Assembly: GCA_003478935.1 (NCBI GenBank)
Contig: QUFP01000015.1
Coordinates: 1-64,000, forward strand
Direction of reading: 5' to 3'
From: Firmicutes bacterium AF25-13AC
GTDB lineage: Bacteria; Bacillota; Clostridia; Lachnospirales; Lachnospiraceae
DNA length: 64,000 nt
Below, piece after piece: positions 45,554-54,460 of this stretch. Within the stretch, counting starts at the first letter, position 1. Each line of letters starts with the position of its first letter. A program made the position numbers and the translations under genes. Under the pieces are notes generated by a model. That model did not search any database. It saw nothing but the letters and a program-made list of their open reading frames with translations, and was not told where the DNA came from.

Positions 45554-47341
45554 ATGAAGAAGGAACGCTGGCGTCTGTACGCAAAAAAAGCAGATTTTGC
45601 AGCCATCAGCAAAGCATACGGCATCAATCAGGTAACGGCAAGGATTATGAGAAACCGTGGCGTTGAGACAAAAGAAGAGATTGAAAGCTATTTAAAGGGA
45701 GATTTAGATTATCTAAGCGACCCTGCGCTTATGAAGGATGCAGGTAAGGCTGCGTCTTTGCTTGAGGCTGCGATTGTGAACAACGAACTGATTGCAATCT
45801 CAAGTGATTTTGATAATGATGGAATTTTCTCCGGTCTTTTGTTAAAGGAAGCTATTATAGAACTTGGCGGCCGCGCAGCAATCTTTACGCCAAATCGAGT
45901 AATGGAAGGTTATGGTGTAAACAGTCGTATCGTTGAGGAAGCAAATGCAAATGGAGCAAGTGTACTTTTAACATGCGACAATGGAATTGCAGCATTTGAG
46001 GCAATTGATGAAGCAAAAAAACTTGGCATGACAGTTATTGTGACAGATCATCATGAGGTTCCATTTGAGGAGCATGATGGAAAAAAGACATATCTTTTGC
46101 CGAAGGCTGATGCCATTGTTGATCCAAAGCAGGAAGACTGTGCATATCCATTTAAAAGTCTTTGTGGAACAGGTGTAGCCTACCAGCTTATGACACTTTT
46201 GTTTCGCAGAATGAAGCGCACAATGAGCCGTCAGGAGATTTTTTTACAATATACGGCGATTGCTACTGTGGCTGATGTTATGGAGCTTGTCGGGGAAAAT
46301 CGTATTCTAGTCAGAAAAGGTCTTTCATATCTTAATCATACAAACCATATAGGTCTTCGTGCATTGATGGAGGTATGCGGCATATCACCAGAGCAGGTGC
46401 GTGCCTATCATATTGGATTTATCCTAGGACCATGTTTTAATGCAGCAGGACGACTAGATACGATTGTTCATGCATTGGCGCTTCTTGAATCAAAGGAATA
46501 TGATCAGGCGCTTGCCTTAGCTGGTGAGCTGTGGGCAATGAATGAGGAGCGAAAGGAATTAACGCGAGTCGGAACAGAGCGCGCAGTAGAGCTTATTGAG
46601 CATGCAACGTGGAAGGATGAGCATGTATATCTTGTTTATATAAAAGATTGTCATGAAAGTGTAGCTGGCATAATTGCAGGACGTCTTCGTGAACGTTACT
46701 ATCGTCCTGTGCTTGTCTTTACTGATGCATCAGAAGAAGGGCAGATTAAGGCTTCTGGCAGAAGTATTGATGATTATGATATGTTTACAGAACTAAGTGC
46801 ATTTAGGAACTTATTTCTTCGCTTTGGCGGTCATAAGATGGCAGCTGGTCTTACAATGGAAAAGAAAAATTTAGAGATTTTGCGAGACGGTTTAAATGCG
46901 AGATGTACGCTTACACAAACGCAGCTTATGCCGCTTGTCATGATTGATGCTGCGATGCCGCTTGGTTATATTAGTGAAGAAGTCATTGCTGATCTTGAAA
47001 AGCTAGAGCCATTTGGACGAGCCAATGAAAAGCCATTGTTTGCCCAGCAGCATTTGTCTGTACTTCGTCTCTCACGTATCGGAAAGAATAGAAATGTTGT
47101 AAAAATGTCTGTTATGGGACCAGAAGGCATTATTATGGATGCGCTTTATTTTGGGGACACAGATGTGTTCTTTGATTTTCTTGAAGATGAATATGGGCGT
47201 GACAATGTAGCGGCGGCTCTTAGGGGAATGCGCAATACAATTGATATTGGTGTGACGTATTATCCACAAATTAACGAATTTCAAGGGAAAAGAAGCCTTC
47301 AAATCGTGATACAAAACTATTGCAGAGTTTCGTTAAATTGA
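45554..47341 (+). CDS. recJ: Single-stranded-DNA-specific exonuclease RecJ
   Basis: 595 residues. DHH-family 5'-3' exonuclease. Motifs in order: SSDFDNDGIFSG (about 84-95), TCDNGI, TDHHEVPF (the DHH triad, about 168-175), VADVMELVGENR, and the DHHA1 motif RFGGHKMAAGLT (about 424-435), then an OB-like C-terminal region. The usual DYDVDG is DFDNDG here, a conservative variant. AAAGGAATAAATTT precedes the ATG. Slightly longer than a minimal RecJ and shorter than many Firmicute forms. Confidence 0.9.
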   Translation: MKKERWRLYAKKADFAAISKAYGINQVTARIMRNRGVETKEEIESYLKGDLDYLSDPALMKDAGKAASLLEAAIVNNELIAISSDFDNDGIFSGLLLKEAIIELGGRAAIFTPNRVMEGYGVNSRIVEEANANGASVLLTCDNGIAAFEAIDEAKKLGMTVIVTDHHEVPFEEHDGKKTYLLPKADAIVDPKQEDCAYPFKSLCGTGVAYQLMTLLFRRMKRTMSRQEIFLQYTAIATVADVMELVGENRILVRKGLSYLNHTNHIGLRALMEVCGISPEQVRAYHIGFILGPCFNAAGRLDTIVHALALLESKEYDQALALAGELWAMNEERKELTRVGTERAVELIEHATWKDEHVYLVYIKDCHESVAGIIAGRLRERYYRPVLVFTDASEEGQIKASGRSIDDYDMFTELSAFRNLFLRFGGHKMAAGLTMEKKNLEILRDGLNARCTLTQTQLMPLVMIDAAMPLGYISEEVIADLEKLEPFGRANEKPLFAQQHLSVLRLSRIGKNRNVVKMSVMGPEGIIMDALYFGDTDVFFDFLEDEYGRDNVAAALRGMRNTIDIGVTYYPQINEFQGKRSLQIVIQNYCRVSLN

Positions 47342-47362
47342 GTATAATTAAGAAATCACATA

Positions 47363-47434
47363 ATACTAGGGTTAAAAGCTACAAAACCTGCTCGTGCTTG
47401 CACGATAAGATTTTGCAGCTTTTAACCCTAGTAT
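47363..47434 (+). repeat. Long palindromic repeat with TCGTGCTTGCACGA core, copy 2
   Basis: An 18-bp perfect outer stem, ATACTAGGGTTAAAAGCT with its complement (47417-47434), then further pairing CAAAA/TTTTG and the core hairpin TCGTGC-TT-GCACGA. It matches the 11420 copy in the core, the ATAAG after it and the ACTAGGGT flank. It fills most of the gap between recJ and the sugar isomerase and lacks a T tract in either direction. Confidence 0.8.
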
Positions 47435-47467
47435 CAAAAAAGTAGCGAAACGCGAAGGGAGAATTGT

Positions 47468-48304
47468 ATGAGAATCGGAATTCGTGCCCATGATGTAAAG
47501 GCAGATACCTTTGAAGGGCTTGTAAAGGAAATACACAATGAGGGAATGCATTGCTGTCAGTTAGCAGTACCGAAGGCGGTTCATGAGTTTCCAACCAAAA
47601 AGGAGGTTTTAACTCCTGGTATGGCATTGTACATGAAGGAAGTCTTTGCAGAGAACAAAGTAGATGTTGCAGTTCTTGGCTGCTACCAGAATCTGGCAAC
47701 TCCTGATGAGGCTGCATTAAAGGATACTATCGACACTTACAAGAGACATATTGTATTTGCGAGTCTTCTTGGAGCAGGTGTAGTTGGAACAGAGACAGGT
47801 GCATGTAATACCGAGTATCGCACAGAGCCATTTTCATTTACTGAGGAAGCACTTGAGATTTTTATTAAGAATTTGCGTCCTGTTGTGGAATATGCAGAAA
47901 AGCTTGGTGTAATTGTTGCAATTGAGCCAGTATGCCGACATATTGTAAACAATGCAAAGCGTGCAAGAAAGGTTCTTGATGCGATTGATTCTCCGAATCT
48001 TCAGATCATCTTTGATCCAGTGAATTTGCTTGATGAGTCCAATTATCAGGAGTATCCGGCAATTTTTAAAGAGTTTGTTGAGATTCTTGGACCAGATATT
48101 GCAACGATCCATGCAAAGGATTTCAAGATCGAAAATGGCAAGCTGTTAAGCTGCGCATGCGGAACAGGTCAGATGGACTATGAATTTTTGCTTCGCTATA
48201 TCAAGGAGCATAAGCCGCATATTCACGTGCTATTAGAAGATACAAATCCATCTAATGCACAGCAGGCAAGACAGTTTATGGAAGAAAAGTACGCAAGCTT
48301 ATAA
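47468..48304 (+). CDS. Sugar phosphate isomerase/epimerase, xylose-isomerase-like TIM barrel
   Basis: 278 residues. AP-endonuclease-2 type TIM barrel with metal-binding segments GVIVAIEPVCRHI (Glu near 156), LQIIFDPVNLL (Asp near 182), IATIHAKDF (His near 215) and HVLLEDTNP (Glu near 256). These proteins isomerise or epimerise sugars or inositols; the substrate is unknown here. GAAGGGAGAATTGT precedes the ATG at 47468. It sits alone between a palindromic repeat and a structured intergenic segment. Confidence 0.85.
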   Translation: MRIGIRAHDVKADTFEGLVKEIHNEGMHCCQLAVPKAVHEFPTKKEVLTPGMALYMKEVFAENKVDVAVLGCYQNLATPDEAALKDTIDTYKRHIVFASLLGAGVVGTETGACNTEYRTEPFSFTEEALEIFIKNLRPVVEYAEKLGVIVAIEPVCRHIVNNAKRARKVLDAIDSPNLQIIFDPVNLLDESNYQEYPAIFKEFVEILGPDIATIHAKDFKIENGKLLSCACGTGQMDYEFLLRYIKEHKPHIHVLLEDTNPSNAQQARQFMEEKYASL

Positions 48305-48305
48305 T

Positions 48306-48490
48306 CTTCAACAATAATAGCAAGGATTCTCCAACCTCTATAGGTGGCGAGATGAATTGCTATTGGAAAATTAACGGCAGTGGTGGGCGGAGAGAAATCG
48401 GTATCCCCTACTGACATGAGGCAAGCCACAGTCGGCTTTGTGCTGACATGTCAGACTCTGTGAAATTACCGACTGTGGATTGAAACAACG
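48306..48490 (+). other. Structured intergenic segment, candidate RNA or mobile-element end
   Basis: Several hairpins are packed into ~180 bases: AATAGCA (48316-48322) with TGCTATT (48358-48364), enclosing ACCT/AGGT with CC/GG; then CCACAGTCGG (48426-48435) with CCGACTGTGG (48469-48478), enclosing the palindrome CTGACATGTCAG (48443-48454). It ends in GGATTGAAAC. The first hairpin resembles right-end hairpins of IS605-type elements, but no tnpB remnant was found. There is no coding potential I trust. It could be a leader RNA of relA, a decayed element end, or a free-standing RNA. Confidence 0.45.
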
Positions 48491-48532
48491 AGTAAATATG
48501 TTGAGTTGAAATGAGGAAAAGAGGTGTCTGAT

Positions 48533-50810
48533 ATGAATCCAGAAGAAGAAGGATTAATCCCGCCAAAACCTTCGGTTAAGGCACCGGCTAATTTTACATC
48601 GCCGGATGAATTATATAAAGAATTGGAGGATAGTGTCAGAAAGTATCATCCATCGGATGATCTGTCACTGATCCGCAAGGCTTATGAGGTTGCACTAAAT
48701 TCGCACGGAGATCAGCGCAGACGCTCCGGAGAGCCGTATATCATCCATCCGCTTTGCGTAGCATTATATTAGCAGAGCTGGAACTTGATAAGGAAAGTAT
48801 TGCGGCAGGACTTCTTCATGATGTCTTAGAGGACACCCCGATGACTCTAAAAGAATTGATCGGGCTTTTCGGAGAAGAAATCGCATTTTTGGTAGATGGC
48901 GTAACAAAGCTGACGCAGATCAACTGGGATATGGATAAGATTGAGATCCAGGCAGAAAATCTTAGAAAGATGTTTCTTGCTATGGCAAAGGATATCCGTG
49001 TTATCATGGTAAAGTTGGCAGACCGTCTGCACAATATGCGTACAGGTCAGTTCTGGAAGCCAGAGACGCAGAAACAAAAGGCAAGAGAAACACTTGAGAT
49101 TTATTCGCCGCTTGCATCACGTCTTGGTATTTCTAAAATCAAGACAGAGCTTGACGATTTGTCTCTTATGTATCTGCACCCTGATGTCTATAAGGAACTG
49201 ACAGAAAAGATTTACAGCACGCAGGATGCGCGCGAGCATTTTATAGATGAAATCAAATCTGAGGTTGCGGTCAAGCTTGAGGAGGCTGAAATTAAGGCTG
49301 AGATTTCAGGTCGTGTTAAACATCTGTTTAGCATCTATAAAAAAATGGTAAATCAGGATAAAACACTTGATCAGATCTATGATATTTTTGCAGTTCGTAT
49401 TATTGTTGATACAGTAAAGGACTGTTATGCCGCACTTGGTGTTATTCATGAAATGTATCATCCTATTACGGTTCGTTTTAGGATTACATTGCAATGCCAA
49501 AGCCAAATATGTATCAGTCACTTCATACGACTCTGATTGCAAAGAATGGTCAGCCGTTTGAGATTCAGATTCGTACCTTTGAGATGCATCGCACTGCTGA
49601 GTATGGTATAGCGGCACACTGGAAATACAAGGAGCGCGGTTCGGGAGACACTACAGTGCGTGATGAAGAGGCAAAGCTTTCTTGGCTTCGTCAGATTCTT
49701 GAATGGCAGAAGGATGTTTCCGATAATAAAGAATTTATCAGCATGGTAAAAAATGATCTTGACTTATTCTCGGATAATGTATACTGTTTTACACCACAGG
49801 GTGATGTAAAGAATCTTCCGGCAGGATCCACACCGATTGACTTTGCCTACAGCATTCATTCAGCGGTAGGAAACCGCATGAAACAGGCAGCAGTTAATGG
49901 CAAGATGGTTCCTCTTGATTATAAGATTCAAAATGGTGATCGAATAGAGATTTTCACTTCTCAGAATGTCAAAGGACCTAGCCGTGACTGGTTAAATATC
50001 GCAAAGAGCACACAGGCTAAAAATAAGATTAATCAGTGGTTCAAGCAGGAAGGACGAGCTGGAAATATCACCAGAGGAAAAGAGCTTGTTGCCAGCTGTG
50101 CCAAGGGCAAGGGTTTTGAGATCAGTGATCTGACAAAGCCGGAGTTTACAAAGAAGGTTATCACAAAATATGGCTTCCGTGATTGGGATTCTATTTTGGC
50201 AGCAGTAGGACACGGCGGACTTAAGGAAGGCCAGATTGTAAACAAGCTGATTGATCTTTATCAGGAATCTAAGAAGAAAGCACCGACAGATGAGCAGGTT
50301 TTGGCGTCTGTAATTGAAAATAATAAGAATAAGCCAGTCAAGATTCGCAGTACAAACGGCGTTTTAGTCAATGGTGTTGTTGATGTTAATGTTCGTTTTT
50401 CAAGATGCTGTTCGCCAGTTCCAGGTGATGAGATTGTTGGCTTTATTACAAGAGGACGCGGTATTTCTATTCACCGTACAGACTGTGTAAATGTCATAGC
50501 GCTTCCAGAGTCTGAAAAGTCACGTCTTGTCGATGTTGAGTGGCAGCAGGAAAGCTTCCATTCTAATGAGAAGTTTATGGCAGAGATCAAGATCTTCTGT
50601 AACAATCGTATTGGTATTTTTGCAGATATCTCTAAGATTTTTACAGAGCGAGAGATTGACATTGCTTCCATGAGTTCTAAGACAAGTAAGCAGGGAACGG
50701 CAACTATCAACATGTCATTTGAAGTTGGCGGTGTAGATGCTCTGCAGCAGCTTATCAATCGCCTGATGGCAGTTAACAGCGTAATTGATATTGAACGTTC
50801 TAATGGATAA
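48533..50810 (+). CDS. relA: (p)ppGpp synthetase/hydrolase, RelA/SpoT type (two frameshifts)
   Basis: 759 residues when joined. Stringent-response enzyme: HD hydrolase domain (HGDQRRRSGEPYIIHP, AAGLLHDVLEDTP, KLADRLHNMRT), synthetase domain (IYDIFAVRIIV, PNMYQSLHTT), TGS domain (FTPQGDVKNLPAGSTPIDFAYSIHS) and C-terminal ACT domain. Two breaks: near 48766, where one A restores V-A-L-I-L-A-E-L, and after 49480, where one A restores F-K-D-Y-I-A-M-P-K-P. All domains are otherwise well conserved, so both are probably missing bases; three truncated fragments would abolish function. AGAGGTGTCTGAT precedes the ATG at 48533. Confidence 0.94.
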
Positions 50811-50835
50811 AACAATGATGTTATGCAAAGATTGC

Positions 50836-50863
50836 AGGCAGGGTATTGGCCCTGCCTGTTTTT
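50836..50863 (+). terminator. Rho-independent terminator after relA
   Basis: AGGCAGGG pairs with CCCTGCCT around TATTGG, followed by GTTTTT. The T tract is also the first six bases of the dispersed repeat that follows. Confidence 0.88.
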
Positions 50864-50907
50864 AGAATTGCGAGAGTTGCATCGCAACGGAGCAATTCGT
50901 AGGCATC
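50858..50907 (+). repeat. Dispersed nested-hairpin repeat, copy 3
   Basis: GTTTTTAGAATTGCGAGAG, GTTGC-ATC-GCAAC nested in GAATTGC/GCAATTC, ending CGTAGGCATC. Matches 11531-11580 at 46 of 50 positions and the minus-strand copy at 10576-10624. It lies in the gap between relA and the MBL-fold gene, fused to the relA terminator. Confidence 0.8.
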
Positions 50908-50943
50908 AATTATAAAATTAAGAAGAAAAGGTCAGGTATTTTC

Positions 50944-51573
50944 ATGAGAATAGAGACAATTATGGTAGGTCAAATGGGGACAAATTGCTATTTGGCATGG
51001 GATGAAGAAAGCAAACGCGGCTTTTTGGTGGATCCAGGTGAACAGGCAGATAAAATCATTCGCGTGTGCAGCCGTTATGAAATAAAGCCAGAGGCAATAC
51101 TTTTGACACACGGTCATTTTGACCACATCATGGCAGCAAAGAAAGTGAAGGAATATTATCAGATTCCTGTATACGCCGGCATTCATGAAGAGGAGCTTTT
51201 AGCAGATGCCGAGAAAAATCTTTCTGCGATGTGGGCTGAGGGCTTTACTATGAAGGCAGATGAGCTTGTTGTTGACAATCAAAAAATTGAGATTGCCGGA
51301 ATGAAGATTACCGTGATTGAAACACCAGGTCATACATCAGGTGGTGTGTGCTATTATATAGAAAAGGAACATGTGCTGTTTGCGGGAGATACGTTGTTTT
51401 TCGAGAGCTATGGAAGAACAGATTTTCCTGGCGGAAGTATGTTTTCACTGATTCGTTCTCTTGGGAAAAAGCTATTTGTACTGCCAGATGAGACAGATGT
51501 ATATCCGGGTCATGGACAGGCGACCTCGATAGGTTATGAAAAAACACACAATCCGGCAGCAGGAATGCGATAA
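50944..51573 (+). CDS. MBL-fold metallohydrolase, glyoxalase II-like
   Basis: 209 residues. Metallo-beta-lactamase fold with the metal motif THGHFDHI (about 57-64), PGHTSGGVCYY (about 123-133), FAGDTLFFESYGRTDFPGG and PGHGQATSIGYEKTHNP. This set marks the hydroxyacylglutathione-hydrolase-like YcbL group. The physiological thioester substrate is unknown. It precedes hemZ by 28 bases and probably shares its transcript. Confidence 0.88.
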   Translation: MRIETIMVGQMGTNCYLAWDEESKRGFLVDPGEQADKIIRVCSRYEIKPEAILLTHGHFDHIMAAKKVKEYYQIPVYAGIHEEELLADAEKNLSAMWAEGFTMKADELVVDNQKIEIAGMKITVIETPGHTSGGVCYYIEKEHVLFAGDTLFFESYGRTDFPGGSMFSLIRSLGKKLFVLPDETDVYPGHGQATSIGYEKTHNPAAGMR

Positions 51574-51601
51574 AAAGTAAAAGGAAAGCAAAGGAAACGA
51601 T

Positions 51602-53104
51602 ATGATTTATTTTTATTTGGAATGCGATGCATTAGATAACGATATTCGAAGCCTGTTCATGGCATTTTATCCGGGACGGGCAATTAAAAGAATTGAAACA
51701 AAGGAATATGCGTGTGCAGAGGGTGATTTGTTTCTTCGTGTGTGTATGAGTGATTGTGCAGAAACACAATGTTTAGCAAACGAGGATAACACTAAAAAGA
51801 AGATGACAATGGAGCTTATGCAGGATGGCACATTGCTTGAGGATGCATGTGAATGTGAATTGTCAGATCGAAAGGACACTAAAACAAAGGCAAAATGTAT
51901 GCTGTATTGTCTACTCTCTAAGCTTACAAAAAAAGAGCTTCCATGGGGAACACTGACAGGTATCCGACCGACAAAGATTGCAAGAACCATGCTGATGGAA
52001 GGTGCTTCTGATGAGGAATGCATAGACTACATGAAAAATCAGATGCTTTGCGGTGAGGAAAAGACTATGCTTAGTCTTGATATTGCAAAGAGAGAAATTA
52101 AGCTGCTTGATTGTCTGGACTATGAGGATGGATATAGTTTGTATGTCGGAATTGCATTTTGTCCGACAACATGTGCGTACTGCTCATTCACATCATATCC
52201 AGTGAGCCGATTTGGTGATCGTGTGGATGCATATCTTGATTCAATTGAAAAAGAGATTGACTATGTTGCAGAGGCTTTTAAAGATAAGAAGCTAAACACA
52301 ATATATATCGGTGGAGGTACGCCGACCACATTAGAGCCAGATCAGTTAGAACGCCTTCTCTCAAAGATTGAGAACACCTTTAATTTGTCTTTCCTTCAGG
52401 AGTGGACAGTTGAGGCAGGACGCCCAGACAGCATCACACGTGAAAAACTTAAGACAATAAAACGTCATCCTGTCACACGTATAAGTATCAACCCACAGAC
52501 AATGAAAGACGAGACACTAGAACTGATTGGCCGAAGACATACAGTTTTGCAGGTAAAGGATGCCTTTTTACTGGCAAGAGAAGAAGGCTTTGACAACATC
52601 AATATGGATATCATTGTCGGACTGCCAGATGAGACAAAAGAGGACGTCATGCATACGCTTGAGGAGATCAAAGCACTTGGGCCAGACAACTTAACCGTGC
52701 ATTCACTGGCAATCAAGCGAGCAGCAAGATTAAATACACAAAAGGAAGACTATGCAGGAAGAAAGAGCTTAAATTCCGAGAGCACGATGGAACTAACACA
52801 GGATATGGCAGAAAAGATGGGTATGAAGCCATATTATCTGTACCGCCAGAAAAACATGACAGGAAATATGGAAAATGTCGGATATGCAAAGCCAGGAAAA
52901 GAGGGAATCTACAACATCTTAATCATGGAAGAAATGCAGACAATCGTAGCACTTGGTGCAGGGGCCATCACAAAGGCGGTATATCCAAACGGCAGGATCG
53001 AAAGATGCGAAAATGTCAAGGATATCAAGACTTATCTGGAAAAAACAGACGAGATGATCGAGCGTAAAAAGAGGCTTTTTGCGGACGAAAAGAGGTCTGA
53101 TTGA
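51602..53104 (+). CDS. hemZ: Coproporphyrinogen dehydrogenase-like radical SAM protein HemZ
   Basis: 500 residues. The radical SAM cluster motif is CPTTCAYCSFTSYPV (about 184-198, CxxxCxxC). An N-terminal domain of ~160 residues and the segment ELPWGTLTGIRPTKIA are typical of HemZ, as opposed to HemN/HemW. IYIGGGTPTTLEPDQLERL and RISINPQTM are also family signatures. Function in oxygen-independent coproporphyrinogen oxidation is by family; actual activity of HemZ in heme-poor anaerobes is uncertain. AAAGGAAACGAT precedes the ATG. Confidence 0.92.
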   Translation: MIYFYLECDALDNDIRSLFMAFYPGRAIKRIETKEYACAEGDLFLRVCMSDCAETQCLANEDNTKKKMTMELMQDGTLLEDACECELSDRKDTKTKAKCMLYCLLSKLTKKELPWGTLTGIRPTKIARTMLMEGASDEECIDYMKNQMLCGEEKTMLSLDIAKREIKLLDCLDYEDGYSLYVGIAFCPTTCAYCSFTSYPVSRFGDRVDAYLDSIEKEIDYVAEAFKDKKLNTIYIGGGTPTTLEPDQLERLLSKIENTFNLSFLQEWTVEAGRPDSITREKLKTIKRHPVTRISINPQTMKDETLELIGRRHTVLQVKDAFLLAREEGFDNINMDIIVGLPDETKEDVMHTLEEIKALGPDNLTVHSLAIKRAARLNTQKEDYAGRKSLNSESTMELTQDMAEKMGMKPYYLYRQKNMTGNMENVGYAKPGKEGIYNILIMEEMQTIVALGAGAITKAVYPNGRIERCENVKDIKTYLEKTDEMIERKKRLFADEKRSD

Positions 53105-53118
53105 TCGAGTCTAAGTTA

Positions 53119-53163
53119 GGACGAATTCATTCATTGATTCAATGAGTGGGTTCGTCTTTTTTA
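53119..53163 (+). terminator. Rho-independent terminator after hemZ
   Basis: GGACGAA...TTCGTC with inner CATTGATTCAATG pairing, followed by TTTTTT. Confidence 0.88.
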
Positions 53164-53209
53164 ATTTCTGTTATTATCAAAAATTTTAAAAAGGTTAAGG
53201 AGGTACAGT

Positions 53210-53278
53210 ATGAACAGTACAGCGTTAGGTGCAACAAATAAAATAGAAAGCAACAAAAATGTTAGAAAAATAAGATGA
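53210..53278 (+). CDS. Tiny ORF, 22-residue basic peptide
   Basis: ATG at 53210 is preceded by AAGGAGGTACAGT, a perfect and well-spaced ribosome site, yet the frame encodes only 22 residues (begins MNSTALGATN, ends NVRKIR) before TGA. It lies 33 bases upstream of the TTGACA promoter at 53311. It may be a small peptide, a regulatory leader ORF, or the remnant of a longer gene. No homology is recognised. Confidence 0.4.
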   Translation: MNSTALGATNKIESNKNVRKIR

Positions 53279-53310
53279 TTTACAAAAAATATACGAACAA
53301 TACAAAACTA

Positions 53311-53339
53311 TTGACAAAATATATTGACTACATTATAAT
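53311..53339 (+). promoter_or_regulatory. Consensus promoter of the 53404 exported-protein gene
   Basis: TTGACA (53311-53316), 17 bases, TATAAT (53334-53339). The flanking ATTGACAAAA text and the upstream ATACGAACAATACAAAACTA resemble the promoters at 33347 and 41792. Confidence 0.9.
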
Positions 53340-53403
53340 GAAATCAAGAAAAGTGATGGTGAAATGAACATATCATGGTTTTAACGACCAGAAAGGAGCG
53401 CCT

Positions 53404-54374
53404 ATGAGAAAAATTTCAGAAAGAGGTTTATTTGGAGTATTAGTTATGATTATCAGTATGCTAGCTGTTCAGATGAGTGCATTCGCTTCTAATATGTATG
53501 AAAATAGCACACAGATAAAAGCTCAGCTTCAGTTAGATGCAGAGGATGAGGCAGTTTTAAATCAGTATTTCCAGAACAGAGCGGAAAATTTTTACGGGAA
53601 TACAGTAGTGGATGGTTGGATGAAAGAGGAACAGCAGCAGCGAATAGCAGCACTTAGCCAGTGGATGGAAAGCTGTGGATTTAAGGTAGAAAAAGCAACG
53701 GTTGCTTTTACCGTAAATAGTGTATTGGCAAAGGATGAGAATGAAACCGTTGTACTTGGATCAGAATGGAATACATTAACGTATAAGTTTGATTCGGAAA
53801 ACGAGTCGAGAGATATGATGTTTGAGACAATGCATGTATTGCATATATCAGAAATTACACATGAGATTACTTCAGATTGTTATAGTGAGTATACAGGATA
53901 TCAATATGGTTCTCAGGAAGAACTTTCTTATGTTCAGATTGGTGAGAACAACGGAGAACTTGGAAAAGGCGCATTTCCAATCGAGGGTCTGCTGTGGGGA
54001 ATGGAGGCACCGCAGTTAAGTGGAATGAATATAAGTACATTAACATTGCAGGATCTTTATAATATTTATGGAAATGATATGGAAGTAACGCTTCATTTCT
54101 CAGAAGACGGGCTATGGTGCTTAGAAGGAAAGTATGAATTAGGCGAAACAGACGTTGTAACTGAAATTCAAAACGAGGTTGGTATGGAGAAGGTCAGTCA
54201 GTGGAGACACCAGATTATACCGCTTGGTATTTTGAAACTATACAGGAAATTTCGTATCAGGACAAAGCGTTTTCAGAAGTGAATTGTGCAGAAGTTCGTG
54301 AATACTCAGACGGAACTGGACAGCTTATTCTCACGTTAGAAAAGATTCCAGCGGAAAACATAGAGACAGAATAA
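53404..54374 (+). CDS. Exported protein of unknown function (frameshifted)
   Basis: 323 residues when joined. Signal peptide about 1-29 (ending AFAS). No family recognised; the mature protein is acidic, with ATVAFTVNSVLAKDENETVV and a HISEITHEITSDCYSEYTGY segment, giving the look of a soluble secreted alpha/beta domain. The frame closes at 54282, but adding one base near 54203 (GTCAGTCAGTGGAGACACC) opens a continuous frame, E-T-P-D-Y-T-A-W-Y-F-E, to TAA at 54374, so the early end is suspect. GAAAGGAGCGCCT precedes the ATG, much like the ribosome site of the 36520 gene. Confidence 0.6.
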
Positions 54375-54417
54375 AGTTTAATTCGATAAAAATATACAGA
54401 TTTTTTATTTAACAGTA

Positions 54418-54446
54418 TTGACATGTAAATAACTTCGTGGTATTTT
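54418..54446 (+). promoter_or_regulatory. Promoter of the c-di-GMP riboswitch transcript
   Basis: TTGACA (54418-54423), 17 bases, TATTTT (54441-54446). The transcript would start near 54453, a few bases before the riboswitch. Confidence 0.75.
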
Positions 54447-54460
54447 ATTTTGGAAAATTA

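Noticed and set aside
48469..48486. GTGGATTGAAAC resembling the 3' end of a CRISPR repeat
   Set aside because: A single occurrence, no second repeat, no spacer periodicity and no cas genes.
53404..54282. Early stop of the exported protein as a genuine end
   Set aside because: One added base opens about 55 further codons of ordinary protein-like sequence, matching the other deletion-type breaks in the window.
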